64,000 bases of DNA from Patellaria atrata CBS 101060 (GCA_010093705.1 MU006089.1:1428455-1492454), one strand, 5' to 3'; numbered from the stretch's first letter, positions 22,811 to 34,788 are shown. Numbers and translations are program-made. The notes: a model not told the origin generated them from the letters alone.

Positions 22811-23299
22811 CCAAAAGTTATAGAAACATGTAGTGGGCAAGTGGGGAAGGAATCCACCACTCGGCACAATCACGGGAGGAAGTCAGTGCCACGAAGGTCA
22901 CGTGATGTGATCGATAGTCGAGTGCTCGAAGGGTTATCGAGCAGCGAACATTGAGCACATCAAATAGGACTGTGAAGAAGGAATATCTAAGGACGCTCCT
23001 TTACACATGTATTTAGATTCTTCGCAGTTCTTCTTACCAACTAATTTAGATGTTACGATTTTAACTTACCTCACCTTTGTCATACTATGTTTGTACAATA
23101 TCACTTGTCTCTATTGTGAAGCCTTTGAGAGAGAGTTAAGGGGAAGCAAGTCATACCGTTGACTTGAAGTGTAAACCTTTACACGTTCTATCCCGAAGCG
23201 GAAACCTAGCCTTCTAGGAAGGAAGTCTCTCACCTATGAGAAACCTTGCGCGTGTTTATCTGGTTTCGGCTTAGAGAAGTATAAACTCCCGTTAGTAAT
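22811..23299. other. Normal-composition island between A+T blocks
   Basis: About 490 bp of ordinary base composition enclosed by two A+T blocks. It contains short inverted repeats (CTCGAAGGGTTATCGAG; CCTTCTAGGAAGG) and CACGTGATGTGATCG, but no open frame of interest. It may be a later insertion, a solo long terminal repeat of unknown family, or unmutated original DNA. I could not find matching terminal repeats or a target duplication. Confidence 0.35.
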
Positions 23300-23646
23300 A
23301 ATTATAGAGTTCTTACTATAAATTGAAATTAATAATAAATTGATATTAATATTTATATTTTTTATATTAAAATAGTTTATTTAATTTTTTAATTTAAATT
23401 TAATAAAAATTTTTAAAATTCAAATTTTAAAAAAAATATTATATTAATTTTAAAAATAAATAAATTTAAAACCTTTTAATTAAATTAATTATATTATAAT
23501 ATAAAAGAGAAATATAAAATAATTATTAAAGTAAATAATAAATTATTAAATTATAAAATTATTAATATTAAATTTACTATTTTTCAATATAATTAATAAT
23601 CTAATAGCTTATTAACTTAATATATTATATTTATATAAAGCTAGTA
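23300..23646. repeat. Second near-pure A+T block (RIP-like fossil)
   Basis: About 345 bp with very little G or C, similar in texture to the block at 22526-22810 and ending sharply before CTAGTAGGG. With that block it probably belongs to one RIP-exhausted repeat region. Family not determinable by eye. Confidence 0.65.
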
Positions 23647-24499
23647 GGGTTAATATAAGCGGGATATATAAGAATGGCACGGATGTTAACTTTCTATAGC
23701 TAACTGTACCTTGAAGTTGTTGCCCATTTCCCTGAAAGAGCTGCCGGGCATGATCCCCCTGTGGTGGGTTTAATCCATCACCCGATTATTATTGCATGAA
23801 CTGCAGTCTGCAGAACTTGATACGGCAATCAACGCTGGGACCAAAGACGGGATCGGAGAAGTTCAAACCCCTGAAGCCAAGCCGAGACTATGGCGTCTTT
23901 GGTTGCTTTGCCCGCCGTGTCCACTACCTTTTTCAGGTTAGAACTATCTTACCTCCCAATCAAACATCTCAAACGATTAAGGTAGTTCTACATGTTACCG
24001 CTGAAAGCGATTATTAGAAAAATGGTTTTGGAAGGATTTTGTATAGTCTTTTGAGGCTTTTGCACTCGTGAACACCTCCCCGCACCCTTTTGGATTCTGT
24101 CTTTACAGCCTTACATTCAAGTTTAGATCCTGTCGTGTTATCTTTAGTTACAGGAAAGAAAAGCTACGTTACTGTACCCGACAGCTCCTCCGCTAAGGTA
24201 AGGAAGGATCGGGACGCCCGTAGCGAGTTTGCTTTCCCCGTTCTCGGGATAGAACCTAACAGATACCTCCAACATCCACACCGCACCACACCACACCAAA
24301 TCACACCAAACCACACTCTTCACTGTCATTTATACCCAGCATTCTTCTCTTCACTTTTATTTCTTGCTTCTATTCACCGCCAAATCCACAAAATCAAATT
24401 GGCTTATCACGCTATCCTTATGGTGCATTCGATAGAATCATTCCTAATTTGACTTGCCTTTCCGTCAACTTACCAAACGTCCCCCCTCTCCCTCCCACC

Positions 24500-24643
24500 A
24501 TGGCTTTTCCATTCATCAATAATCGACAAGCCCCTGACACTCCACAGTACCTTGATATCTGTCAAAGGCTGAAAGCTGTGCCAACCGAGAACCCCGCTCG
24601 GAAACTTCACTCCCACGTGGTGATATTCCCTCAAGTGCGCTGA
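24500..24643 (+). CDS. Possible small protein, 47 residues
   Basis: ATG in a strong fungal start context (CCTCCCACCATGG) after a long pyrimidine-rich leader, followed by 47 codons: MAFPFINNRQAPDTPQYLDI, then a basic stretch ending HVVIFPQVR. A GT (GTGCGC) near the end could be a splice donor to an unseen exon. No family recognised. The leader is more convincing than the frame; a short gene, first exon or uORF-bearing RNA are all possible. Confidence 0.28.
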   Translation: MAFPFINNRQAPDTPQYLDICQRLKAVPTENPARKLHSHVVIFPQVR

Positions 24644-24805
24644 GTGATCAAGGCCGTATTACGTGCAGTGTGACGACCACCGACCACAATGTCAGCCACG
24701 ACGACTTCAGGCGTCCAGTGGGTGATTGGATTGGGTCTGGTCAAAGGTAAAGGACTGGTCAACATGTCGAGATGCTCCTCTACCAGGCCACCGGGGCACA
24801 ACCTC

Positions 24806-24836
24806 AGAACTGGTTTGTGCGACTAAAACCAGTTCT
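24806..24836. repeat. Perfect 11-bp stem hairpin
   Basis: AGAACTGGTTT (24806-24816) and AAACCAGTTCT (24826-24836) are exact inverted copies around a 9-nt loop. It could be a structured RNA element or the remains of a small inverted-repeat transposon; neither is supported further. Confidence 0.6.
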
Positions 24837-27195
24837 CCTAGGAGTTTTGGGAAGCTGAAGGATCAATGAATACTAATGAGTTCGGTGCTAAACAGATGAT
24901 GATGCTTGAGATGGCCAAAATGTAAAGAGAACCTGAAGCGAATCAATAATGATCGGGATTAGTTCTAGATGAAGGACATGACGATGTGAAAGATGTATGA
25001 AGATACGGCAAGACCCAACCGACTGCGGACCAAGTTAGATGATCATTCTTCACTCTCCTTGTTATTATTCCCGTCCGGACATGCGAAACTTCAACCGTGC
25101 TTCATCGTACTTGCACTGCAGTTACTACCTTACTCTTGCTACTAGTACTGCTCTGAAGAGTGAAGTAATTGTACGGCAGTCCCGATGCCATGATACCATG
25201 ATGCCTGTGCAGCCATGTGTTTCTAATTTCTCACCATCTTAATATCTCTCATCCTCGCCTTGCCACGAGGTACCCTTGGACTGGGACGTGCTGCAGTCAA
25301 ACCTTGCCTTACCTAAAGTTACCTTAACTACCCTCACTGTATTACATTACCGTCTTGGCACACGTCCAAGTCAGCTCAGTCCGGGTGTCTTATACTCGTG
25401 ATACTTCTTCGGTTCCATATCAAATCCTGTGCTACTGTAGTCTGCTGTATCATTCGTAATCCTCTTCAATGTTCGTCCTCGACGCTCTTCTCAAGTTTTA
25501 GTTCTACTACAGTCTGCAGATTAGCTATATGTCAAAGCTTTCTTCACCTCTTCTTTAGGGTTAATAACACTTTCCGCGATGATGGACTTGTTACGCATGA
25601 AGTATCCGTAGGTCGATAGAGTCTGTTCAGTTGAGCTATTTGAACAAGCCCTGGGCCGTTCAACCGTGTACCCCTTTGCGACGCAGGTGAGCTGAGACTT
25701 ATCTGAGGTTTGAGAGTCCGGCAACTCCGAACTATACAACCGGGGAGGGTGCTCTACTCTAAAATCACTTCTTTGACCCAGAATCTCAATTTGAGATATC
25801 TATCCCCCATTACAATGCACGATTCCCGGTCCGACCCAGTCACTCGAGGCTCGATCCACCCGTACGTTCTGAAACTCTGACTATAATCTATAACTGTACC
25901 ACTATCTGAACGAGACGTGGGAGACAAACAATATTTGCCATGATCCTTTGTCCACTAAAAATACTAGACGATACTCTGTGCGACTACTATGAGCAATCTG
26001 AAGCGGAATCGGAAACACATCCGGCAGTGCTAACATGCAATGGTCAAAACAACTTGAAACGAAAATTGTACGCCTCGATTTTGAATCATCAGGCAAGGTT
26101 GAGTTCGAGGCGTAGTGCGCCGTACTGTATTCATTCAGAAAGGGTTTGTCTAGCTTCCTCCGCCGACCACTGTGTATTCCCTTCAGTCATGATGGGAAAG
26201 CACCAAATCATAGCTGACCCATTGAACTGATCAGTCCGAATGCTTCCCTTGAACGTGCAGTGAACCAGAACGCTCTAACACGGAAAGGGTCACATGGCAA
26301 CAATAGGTAGGCGACGTCGTCGTTCCCGTCGCCTATTTCCAAACGTAATTAAATAGCAATGTACCTTAAATCGATCAGCATTGCATATGAATTCGAATGG
26401 AGATATTGAACGTATAAGACTAGGGTAAGCGAATAGACAGTCAGTTCAGCTACAAGAGCCCTACATACCCTGAAATCCACTACATATCTAGACCCCTTCG
26501 GTAGCATCTTTGACAATCTTATTTGCTTCGCTGTCTTCTGACCACATCCGCATGGGTTCGCATGCCACTTGGTGCTAGCAGACTTTCAATAATTGCGGTG
26601 AAGACATTTGGCTTTCCCCTATCTCAGATGCTCGTCGGGGTCAAGATGGTCGTCTCCATCCACCTCTCGTCCGGCATATTGACCTTACTGTCGCGCCTAG
26701 AGTGCTTATTGATCTTTACGTTGTGTGTATAGCTCAGGCGATCCCTTGACTGTGAGTCATTTCGTATTGTCACCTCTTCAGTACACCTACTTCGTGAGTT
26801 CACCGCTTGGTTACGGTCTCAGCCAGTCTATACAGATCCGGTCTGTCCATTCTAACTGTTCCGCGATTCTGCCCTCATTCGTCCTACGAAATGTAATCAA
26901 TTCCATACACTATATGTATCTGTAGTATCTAAATATTTGGTACCAGCCTCGTCATTCATCATTGGGATTCCGAGAACGATTTACAGCAACTACACAATAG
27001 CCAGGATTGCCACCTCAAGGGAACTCAGTGCCGGAGTAATCACTCATAGAGTGCAGCCAGTTGTCGTTCCGGACTGTACATATATGAGCATGTAACCGGA
27101 AAGTATGAAACTGGCAGACTTGAACCTCGAGTGAGATCAGTGAACAAATTCTCATGCGTCTCATATTTCATATAAAGTATTCGCCTAGAAAGTAT

Positions 27196-29016
27196 CTAAT
27201 TAAAAAGCTTGAATCCCCCAGGAACTTGTTTCTGGAAGACACCAGTCGGGTCATACTTGCGGCTAGCTGCCCTCAATTTTTGCTTGTTTCGCTCTCCATA
27301 CCCCTTGAGCGGATCCTGCCAGCTGCTAGCATAGTTGAGATAGACCCATTCATTGAATAAGCCCTTCTTCTTTGCGCTACGAATGATTTGGTCGGTAAGT
27401 CGGCGACCTACGCTATATATGATCTCGTCCTGCGATGCATCGGACCAAAGAGCAGAGACTAAGCAAAGGACGAGTGGCGCTTCTGAGCGCTCTAGCCCAA
27501 GCACATTCCCGCCCTTCCGTTCTGAGGCCTGGAGTAGCGGTCGGCTGATGGGTTGAAACGTGAGGGAAAGTGCGACGCCGGGAAGCTCCTGAATCTCAGT
27601 CGAAATGTCTTTGAACATTTTATGAACCGAGGTGAGGAAGTTCAGGTCGTTAACAAAGGTATTCGTCACGAACATTGCTCTAAAGACCATATATCAGCTA
27701 TCAAGAAGTAGGAAGATACTAAGTTCGGCTGGTGTACCTGCTTCCGGCCTTATTATAGGTCATGAATTCCTCGGTAAAGTCCGTTTGGTTGGATATTCGC
27801 ACAGTGCTTGCTAATTGAGGTTGGGCCGAAGTGAATGCCCTAAACGTTCTTGGGTTTGGATCTGGCTTGGTGTAATGCATGTTGGACGTCCACAAAAAGC
27901 CCATACCATAGACCCAGGAGAAGCCTAGCATCATAGACGCGTACTCGTCGAAGTTCTTGTTGTTGAGCTCTGCGAACCCCTTAAGCATCTGCGGGGATAC
28001 GGAGTCTGGAAGCACGACTTGCCCACCCCATATGCCGGTGTATGAGAAAGACGAGAGATCGAAACGGGTAACTATCCCTAGATTATTAGCACCCCCCTTC
28101 AGGGCATGCCATAGATCTGAATTCTCGCGAGTATTGGCATTGACGATTCGGCCACTTGCTAGGACGACTTCGAAGTTAATAACATTGTCGCACGCGAATC
28201 CCTTCCTGGCAGAGAAGTAGTTTATACCTCCTTCAGGATGTTGTCAGTACGGTAAGTTGTATTGGCTGAATAAACGGTCCGGCTCACCTCCAAGTGTTAA
28301 GCCCGCAACACCAACGTCGGCCGCGCGGGCTCCAATGACGGCGATTTTCGCCACATCCGCCTTACGATAAACATCGCCCCAAAGAGCTCCGGCGCCCGCC
28401 GAGACAACGGTCCGATCCCGGTTGATAGTCACGCCATTCAATTTTCTCATATCAATTGTGACCCCTGAATTGATATTGGACGCACCATTCCATAGTGTGT
28501 GGCCGCCTCCTCGAACAGCGAACTTGCAGCGATTGTTCTTTGTTAGTGTTTTAAGCGCAGTGGCTACATGATCCCTATGCGTTGGGATTAAGATACAACT
28601 CGGCCTGTAAGTTGTTTCTTGTACGCGCCAGTAAGAACCATCCGACTCTTGGTACGCGTTGTCGGCTGGGTAGAAGACCTTTCCCCTTAAAACGGAGGAG
28701 AGAGCGGCGCACTGATTGGAGGTAGAAGTAGTGAGCAATTGAAAGTAAGAAGCAGACAGGACCGCAACCAAGACGGTAAGGCCAGCCCCAAATGAAATGT
28801 TTCGTATGAATGAGAATGGTAACATGACTTTTAAGGGAACACGAGTAAATGTTTCAGGCGGATGAATTTTGGGGTATGTAGCAGACTCACACAATTCACA
28901 GAGGGTCCTGTCTGGTAGTCAGCAGCAACCAGTCCACCGGGAAAGAGTGTCGAGAGTGCTGCAGCAATTAAAGCTGTCCGGAAGACCCAGGCATGAGGAT
29001 AGGCTAAGATTCGCAT
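27196..29016 (-). CDS. Second BBE-like FAD oxidase (single flavin link)
   Basis: Four exons (29016-28891, 28711-28288, 28230-27738, 27679-27196) join to 508 residues. The first exon carries an N-terminal hydrophobic segment ([18 protein letters not shown]), probably a signal peptide. The PCMH FAD domain has [15 protein letters not shown] with His113 as the 8-alpha-histidyl site. The loop that holds Cys in bicovalent members reads [13 protein letters not shown] here, with no Cys, so only one covalent bond is expected. The C-terminal BBE segment is [20 protein letters not shown] followed by KYDPTGVF. It differs strongly in sequence from the flavoenzyme at 19520-21356, so the two are not recent duplicates. 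It lies about 1.1 kb downstream of the P450 on the same strand. The substrate is unknown; many relatives sit in specialised-metabolite clusters. Confidence 0.87.
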
Positions 29017-30084
29017 CGTCTCCTGGGATCTTTTGTGTTTTCTTGACGGGTATCAATGGTTTTGGCACACCAACACGATGGCCATATGTTGAGTTGTCGA
29101 TTCAATAAGGTATGCGTGTTCGATGTAGGGGTACGGCCGGTTGGGTACTGTGTAGGCTATAGTGCTACAGTCCCGGGAATCTGTCACGCTGCTATTTTGG
29201 GGGGAGGGGGCGTACTTGTACTCGTTTATTATTATATTTTCAAAGATGCGTACGTCAAGGTACTTTCAAAAGTCGCCCTCCTCCACCTTGCTGAAGTTGG
29301 TTTGTCTCCTGCCGCATTGGTGCTGACGGGCTCGAATATGCCAGGGGGATGGTAACAGGGTTGATAATAGCAGACATGATGGGGGAAGACCTAAAGGAAG
29401 AAGATAGGAGGGGAAAATGAGTGTTTGAAAGTGAGTGGATTATTAGGTACTGTACTTGCCGTGGATGGCACGAATGGGCTTCGGTTAGGCTGGTGGGAGT
29501 CTGGGAATAATGGGCCCCCTTGGACCCACGTATGGCCTGTACTCTACATACTACTCTTGTACATTTCAATAAGTAGGAAGCACGGCACGGCAAAGCGTTA
29601 ACTTAGGCGATGGGGCGATGAGCTGCGGTCCCGTGTGCCCAAGGTACCTTAAGCCTGTAATGTATCATGATACTGTACATGAGGTAGGTACTGGACCGAG
29701 AAGGTACAAAAGCCGAGAATCCCGCATATAATCATTATTATTATTACCTTACTACCTTAAAGGTCGATTTTGTAGAACTAATTCCGAGCTAAGCTCGTAC
29801 CAAGGGCTGATACTATCTGATATCTTCACTCTCCCGCCTACAGCAGAACTAGTCCTAGGTAGGGCGGTCTCCAACAACGATAACGGAATCCTTCGACGCA
29901 GAAAAGGTCATTGTTGCTTGAACACAGTCCCTCCCCATCAAATGATTGCAAAAATAAATACTTTCGACAACCAATTGTATCCGGTTTGCATTTTGTCTTC
30001 ACCTAAACTTGAACCACTCTCCCCAAGTCCCCTCAAATTCTCGGTACAAAAAATGGGTATATATAAATGACAAAAGGCCCACTA
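29017..30084. promoter_or_regulatory. Upstream region of the second flavoenzyme
   Basis: About 1.1 kb between two same-strand genes. It holds the palindrome AAGGTACCTT at 29641-29650, a short ATTATT run near 29733, and no supported gene. Confidence 0.35.
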
Positions 30085-31940
30085 CTAAATCCTCGTTTCT
30101 TCCCAGTTACGCTTTCTAATCATAAACGGCGCTGACCCTTTGGGTACGGTGGTCCCGAACCCCAGCTGTGAACGGTCCATCTCAAGATTCCAACCGGGGA
30201 TAAGCTCAAGATCGAAGAGGGTAACCATGAAGGCCAGACCAAATAGTATCTTCTGCTTAGCAAAGAATCTACCTGGACAAATCGAATCACCGCCTCCGTA
30301 GGGTATCCACATGCCGGTCAAACCGTCAAGGCTGAAGCGGGGGATGTTGGCTTCGGCTTGCTCTGGTAACCTATCGGGGAGGGACGTCGGCTTCAAAGGC
30401 CCGCTCATTGGATCATGAGGGTAGATGAGGAATCTTTTGGCCCAAAACTCATCTACAGGATGGGGATCTGCGCTAGTTCCTGTGTTCCATGTCGTCGGGT
30501 CTCGTTGAGTCCAAAACGTCGAGAACAGCACGAACCTGTCTCGTTTGAGGGACCACGGTCCCAGTTGCGTGTCTGCACGAAGTCCTCGCGTATGCGTATT
30601 GTTGACATATAGCCTTGCTGCTTCAGCATAGATAGACTGAAGGAGTGGGTTGCGGCAAAGCTTATCGATATCAAATCGTACATCTCGCCCCCTGGACTCC
30701 GGTAGTATTGAACCAAGCACTTCCTTTCGAACCTCTTCAAGGAGCTCCCCACGCTGTAAAACTTCAAATATCGTCCAGAAAGTTAGGGGTATTGCATTGG
30801 CGTTGAGCCTAGAGTCTATCTTAACACCTCTACACTCCACTAAAGCGAAAATAAACTCACCCCCATAGCATGCCAAGATGGTCACTTGCATGACAGTCCA
30901 TATCCATTTCCTTCAGGTTCGAGCAAAATCTTCTGTTGGCTCGGAACATTTCCGCTGGGTGATCCACATCTAGTGACGTCTTTGGATCATCCCAGTCTTC
31001 GTTTTCACTGAAGACGACGTCTAACCATCTTCTGACTGAGATCAAACACTTTTCACGTACGGCCCACGCTTCTCTCACCAGAAAGCGTGGAAGGCCGCTA
31101 GTGAGGAGCATAATGCGATTATCGAATCCCCAAAAGTTCTCCTCGAAAGTTGGCTCCATTCTAAGAAGTTGGCGTCCGCAAAGGGAGTTTGTGGCACTTT
31201 GAAACATCAAGTGACGAACGAAAACGTAAAGATCGTCTTGTTGAACCCATTCATGAGCCACATCAACTTTGCCCATCAAGGTTAAGAGTTCATGTTCAAA
31301 CCGAATTGCCAGATGCTTCAGATGTACACCAGAGAGAGAAGTCGCGATCTTTTTCAACAAGATATGATTGACTCGGAAATGCGGCACCGTCGTCGAAGTG
31401 GAGGAAGACTTTTCCATTTGATGCCGATTAATCGATGCCTTTGGTGCTCCAAATGCATTAAGCGACATCAACGGCACAAACGGTTGAGACTGCTTCACGC
31501 CTCGAGTATCACGGTAAAAGGACGCAATCTGATTAGCACTACTCAAGACGTAGATCTCAAATTTCAGGAGACGAATTAACGTGGGCTCTCGATTCGAAAA
31601 TGTCCTGTATGTGTTAGAATGACTCCATAAAAGTACACTCAGCCATTTCTTACCCGACGTATGAGATGAAATGCGTCTTGAACCAGGCAATTTGTAGAAG
31701 ATGCCCAAGGATAGGTAAGGAAAATGGGGCAGAAAGTGGTTCTCGAAGTTTTCTCTCCTCTACACTTCGTGCTTTCTTCCTTGTGAGAGATGCGTGAAGA
31801 GCCAACAACAGTGTTGTAAGCAAGACGCTAAGGATGATCTGGTGTTTCTCATAAAACTTCAGAGGTGGTGTGCTAATAGTCACCATGGTTGATGGGTCTC
31901 CAACAATGGAGTCATTAAGGTCGCCATGAAGGATAGACAT
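30085..31940 (-). CDS. Cytochrome P450, CYP7/CYP8-like type
   Basis: Three exons (31940-31654, 31604-30861, 30808-30085) give 584 residues. An N-terminal membrane anchor (QIILSVLLTTLLLALHASL) is followed by a proline-containing hinge (FSLPILGHLLQIAWF). The K-helix ExxR is EAAR at 406-409, and the heme loop is WIPYGGGDSICPGRFFAKQK with Cys521 as thiolate ligand. The I-helix reads GMLWGLNANAIPLTFW and lacks the usual acid/Thr pair for O2 activation, as in CYP7, CYP8 and related fungal 7-alpha-hydroxylase-like P450s. Such enzymes hydroxylate sterols or rearrange peroxides; the substrate here is unknown. The splice that creates GLNANAIPL fits that family pattern. Same strand as the flavoenzyme downstream, so co-regulation is conceivable but not shown. 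Confidence 0.9.
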
Positions 31941-33246
31941 TTCTGTCCAGGTCTGTTATGAATAAAATCCAGTTTATGTAACTGGCTTGTGTAGAGAGAA
32001 ATGATCTGGGTGACCACCAGCTATATCTGAAGTTGACCAACCTTTAAAAAGTTACAGACAAGATGCTGCACCAAAGGCGGCTAAAGATGTGTATCACATC
32101 ACTTTGTATCATAGCACAGCCTCTCAATGCTCCGCCGTTGGAAAAGTACTGGAAATTAGAAATACGTGCAGCGACATATACAACTTGAAGTCGATGACCT
32201 AGGACTGGCAGAAATAGCCCTAATATCTAGGATATTGCCCGGAGTATGCCTCATCACTAGTTGATGCGAAGTACAAGGTTCTCCGATAAGTATGGAATGA
32301 GAGACCATTTTCAACAGATTTAATGGAAGATCTAAGTTTTGTTTGATGGTGACATGAGAACAAAAAGGTTATCAGCGCAGGGTACCAAGATATCTTGCGA
32401 GATGAAGCAGGGAAGGCAACAAACTCGTAACGGAAGAAGACCAATTAGGTATGTAGAAGACATCCATTGACAAGAAGATTCCTCGTCAAAGATTTGTACT
32501 AGTGGCCCGCAATAACCTCGAAAAGCAATTACGACGTGAAGAAGACAAAACCCGATGTAGATTGGAGGTTAACCTGGAGGCAAGGTAGGTAGTATCACTC
32601 GTCCAAGGGGCCGTTTTCGTTCGCGAGCAGACTACTACAGGTTGCGTGTTCGCCGCTAAGCCGGTAGTTCTAACGTTCCTGCGTTGGGATGCCTCTTTGG
32701 TAATAGGATAAAAGAAAGAACTGAACAGATGGTTTTCCCGAGACTACTGTAAAAGATGATCTTCTCTCAAGGGGGAAACTTTCTGCTTGCCCGTTGGCAA
32801 AAAGTAACACAGGTAAGTGTATCATTATTATTGCCGCCTCGCCATATGATCATGGAACTCCGCTGTTCTTGATTCATGAGAAAATACGAACTAACCAGTC
32901 ACGGTGTCACTCCCAGTTGAATCTTCATCGTAACCATGGAGATCTAGGGTTTGCGAAAGAGAGTGGGGCCAAAGCCTTGATGCTTACAGGTACCTGGAAA
33001 GGGTATTCACTCCGTAGTCCGTTATAGACGCCACCGAAGAGTTAAAATAATCTCTAGAGTGATAATGTAGATATCTGTTGGTAGTTAAGCTTCTCTAAGT
33101 TACAGTATGGGGGGTACTCTCAGCGTGAAGTGAGACACAGAGGGAGAATGGAAGTGATTTCTCTGCCAAGATAACCGAAATTATACGCTTACCAAATATA
33201 AAATGTACATGCGTGAATATTTCAGGGGGTCCGACTGCTTAATAAA

Positions 33247-33468
33247 TTAATAACAATAACTACTCCTCAGAAATATCGTGTCGAGCAATGCTGACTGTTT
33301 ACTTTCTTGAGAACAAGCACCTGCTATAGAAACAGAAATGGACTTGGAACTGCTCAAGCCCCGCCCGGCGAGCGAAAAATTTAGAGTGAATTTCTGTCCA
33401 GGCAAGAGAGCAGAGGACAACTGTAAGCTGATGAAGGCTGAAGAAACGAGGAAAATATGCTGAAGCAT
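33247..33468 (-). CDS. Possible small secreted protein
   Basis: From the ATG at 33468 the minus strand encodes 73 residues beginning MLQHIFLVSSAFISLQLSSA, which resembles a signal peptide with a small-residue cleavage site, followed by LLPGQKFTLNFSLAGRGLSS. It has only two cysteines and no motif. The frame continues open upstream to 33621. No splice or promoter evidence was found. It could be a lineage-specific secreted protein or chance. Confidence 0.2.
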   Translation of the reverse strand: MLQHIFLVSSAFISLQLSSALLPGQKFTLNFSLAGRGLSSSKSISVSIAGACSQESKQSALLDTIFLRSSYCY

Positions 33469-34729
33469 GGAAAGGCAATGTACCTTCTTTCGGCTATGAT
33501 AACTTATACGACGCCTTGGTAGTTCGAGAGAATCGTCCAAGGACTTACCAATGAGAGAGTGTACTGGACAGAGTAGGTACCAACAGAGCATCCATAAGGT
33601 ATGCTTCAGAATGACGATCATTACTAAAAGATGAACAATCTTTTGTACATTGTCCTTTCAGCACGTGGATGGTAAAAGCCGTCATAATACTGTAGGACGA
33701 TATCTACTGAAAGGTCCTTCGGTTGCTTCTGCTATCAAACGATTCTTCAATCTCTAACTTACGAAATTCTTTTTTGGCGGCTGTGCCTTGTGCAGCTTAG
33801 GTTGCTTTGGTTTCATTTACCACCTGTTGCATTATTGGCGATCGATTTCGATAGCGGCGGGTCTTGCGGGTAGATCCAGAGGCCAAGGGGGGGTTTAGGG
33901 GGTGCGCCATCAGGGCATACAGTATGTCCCCGAAGCCCGAACTCCAATGCGCTAAGGTACCGGTACTACTCCTGCACGCACGGCACGGTTACGGTGCCCT
34001 TGGTGGGTTGGTTGTCAGGGGTGAGGTGATTGTACTGTACTGTGGAGTACCTCTGTTCTAGTACATTACTGGGCTGTGGGCAAGCTGGAGCGCTGGACTC
34101 GCTGAAAATGCCTGCTAGTAGCTGCTGCTCTACTATAATACCAACAAGTCATCCTTGCCTCCAACTCTCCAAATGCCTTCTCCCTGAGCTTTAAGCGAAC
34201 TCCCGTCGTAAGAAATCATGGCTCCCCCGTACCTTATCCAGATCGTACTTTATATTTCGTACCGTACAGTACTGCACATACTACATACCCCGCTCAAATT
34301 GCTCCACCCTTTCGATGTGGTGTAACCTGTATTTAATAAAAATGAATACAATCGCCCCTGTAGTCAGTCATCATGCCCCTATCAAATGAAGAAGGCAGGG
34401 ACACGGCATATGCTCCTTCTATAGATGCAACTCCGGGTGTTGGATTTCCATTTCGCTCTTTCCATTGACGGTTTAATTTCATGTAGGGCTGGGGATGTGT
34501 AACTCTTTGTGCTATTCAACTCTCGTATGACAGTTTCCGAGCGGTTGGGGACCACTCTAAGACCTCTCTCAGACCTCTCAGACCTGGCCTCAACCCGGGG
34601 CTTCCACCGGGGGGTTACCTGCCCATCATGCCCGCCCTCGCCGCCGAAGTCCCCGGCTCTAGCAGTCTCCCTTGAATTCTCTTGAAAGTGCTTTACGGAG
34701 TAATGTTTGAATCTCGTCGGTTCGGCCCT

Positions 34730-34788
34730 TCTCTCTCTCTCTCTCTCACGCACACACACACACACAGAGCCAGAGAGAGAGAGAGAGA
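34730..34788. repeat. Compound microsatellite (CT)n-(CA)n-(GA)n
   Basis: A CT run (34730-34747), a CA run (34750-34766) and a GA run (34772-34788) lie about 200 bp upstream of the SAT4-family start. The CT and GA runs are complementary and could pair as arms of a hairpin with the CA run in the loop. It is likely to vary in length between strains. Confidence 0.85.

Larger units (their letters stand above)
23647..27195. other. Gene-poor stretch, 3.5 kb
   Basis: Apart from the small open frame at 24500 and the hairpin at 24806-24836 I see no gene. There is a CA-rich track (CACCACACCACACC-like, 24280-24315) and a CT-rich leader before 24500. The rest is dense in stops and of mixed composition. 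Confidence 0.35.

Noticed and set aside
22811-23299. Solo long terminal repeat between the A+T blocks
   Set aside because: TG...CA ends can be chosen, but no matching target duplication or terminal inverted pair was found, so the family call was not made.
32005-32022. GGGTGACCACCAGC, resembling the 3' part of fungal 5S rRNA
   Set aside because: Only about 14 bases match; the flanks do not continue the 5S sequence or its helices and no T-run follows.
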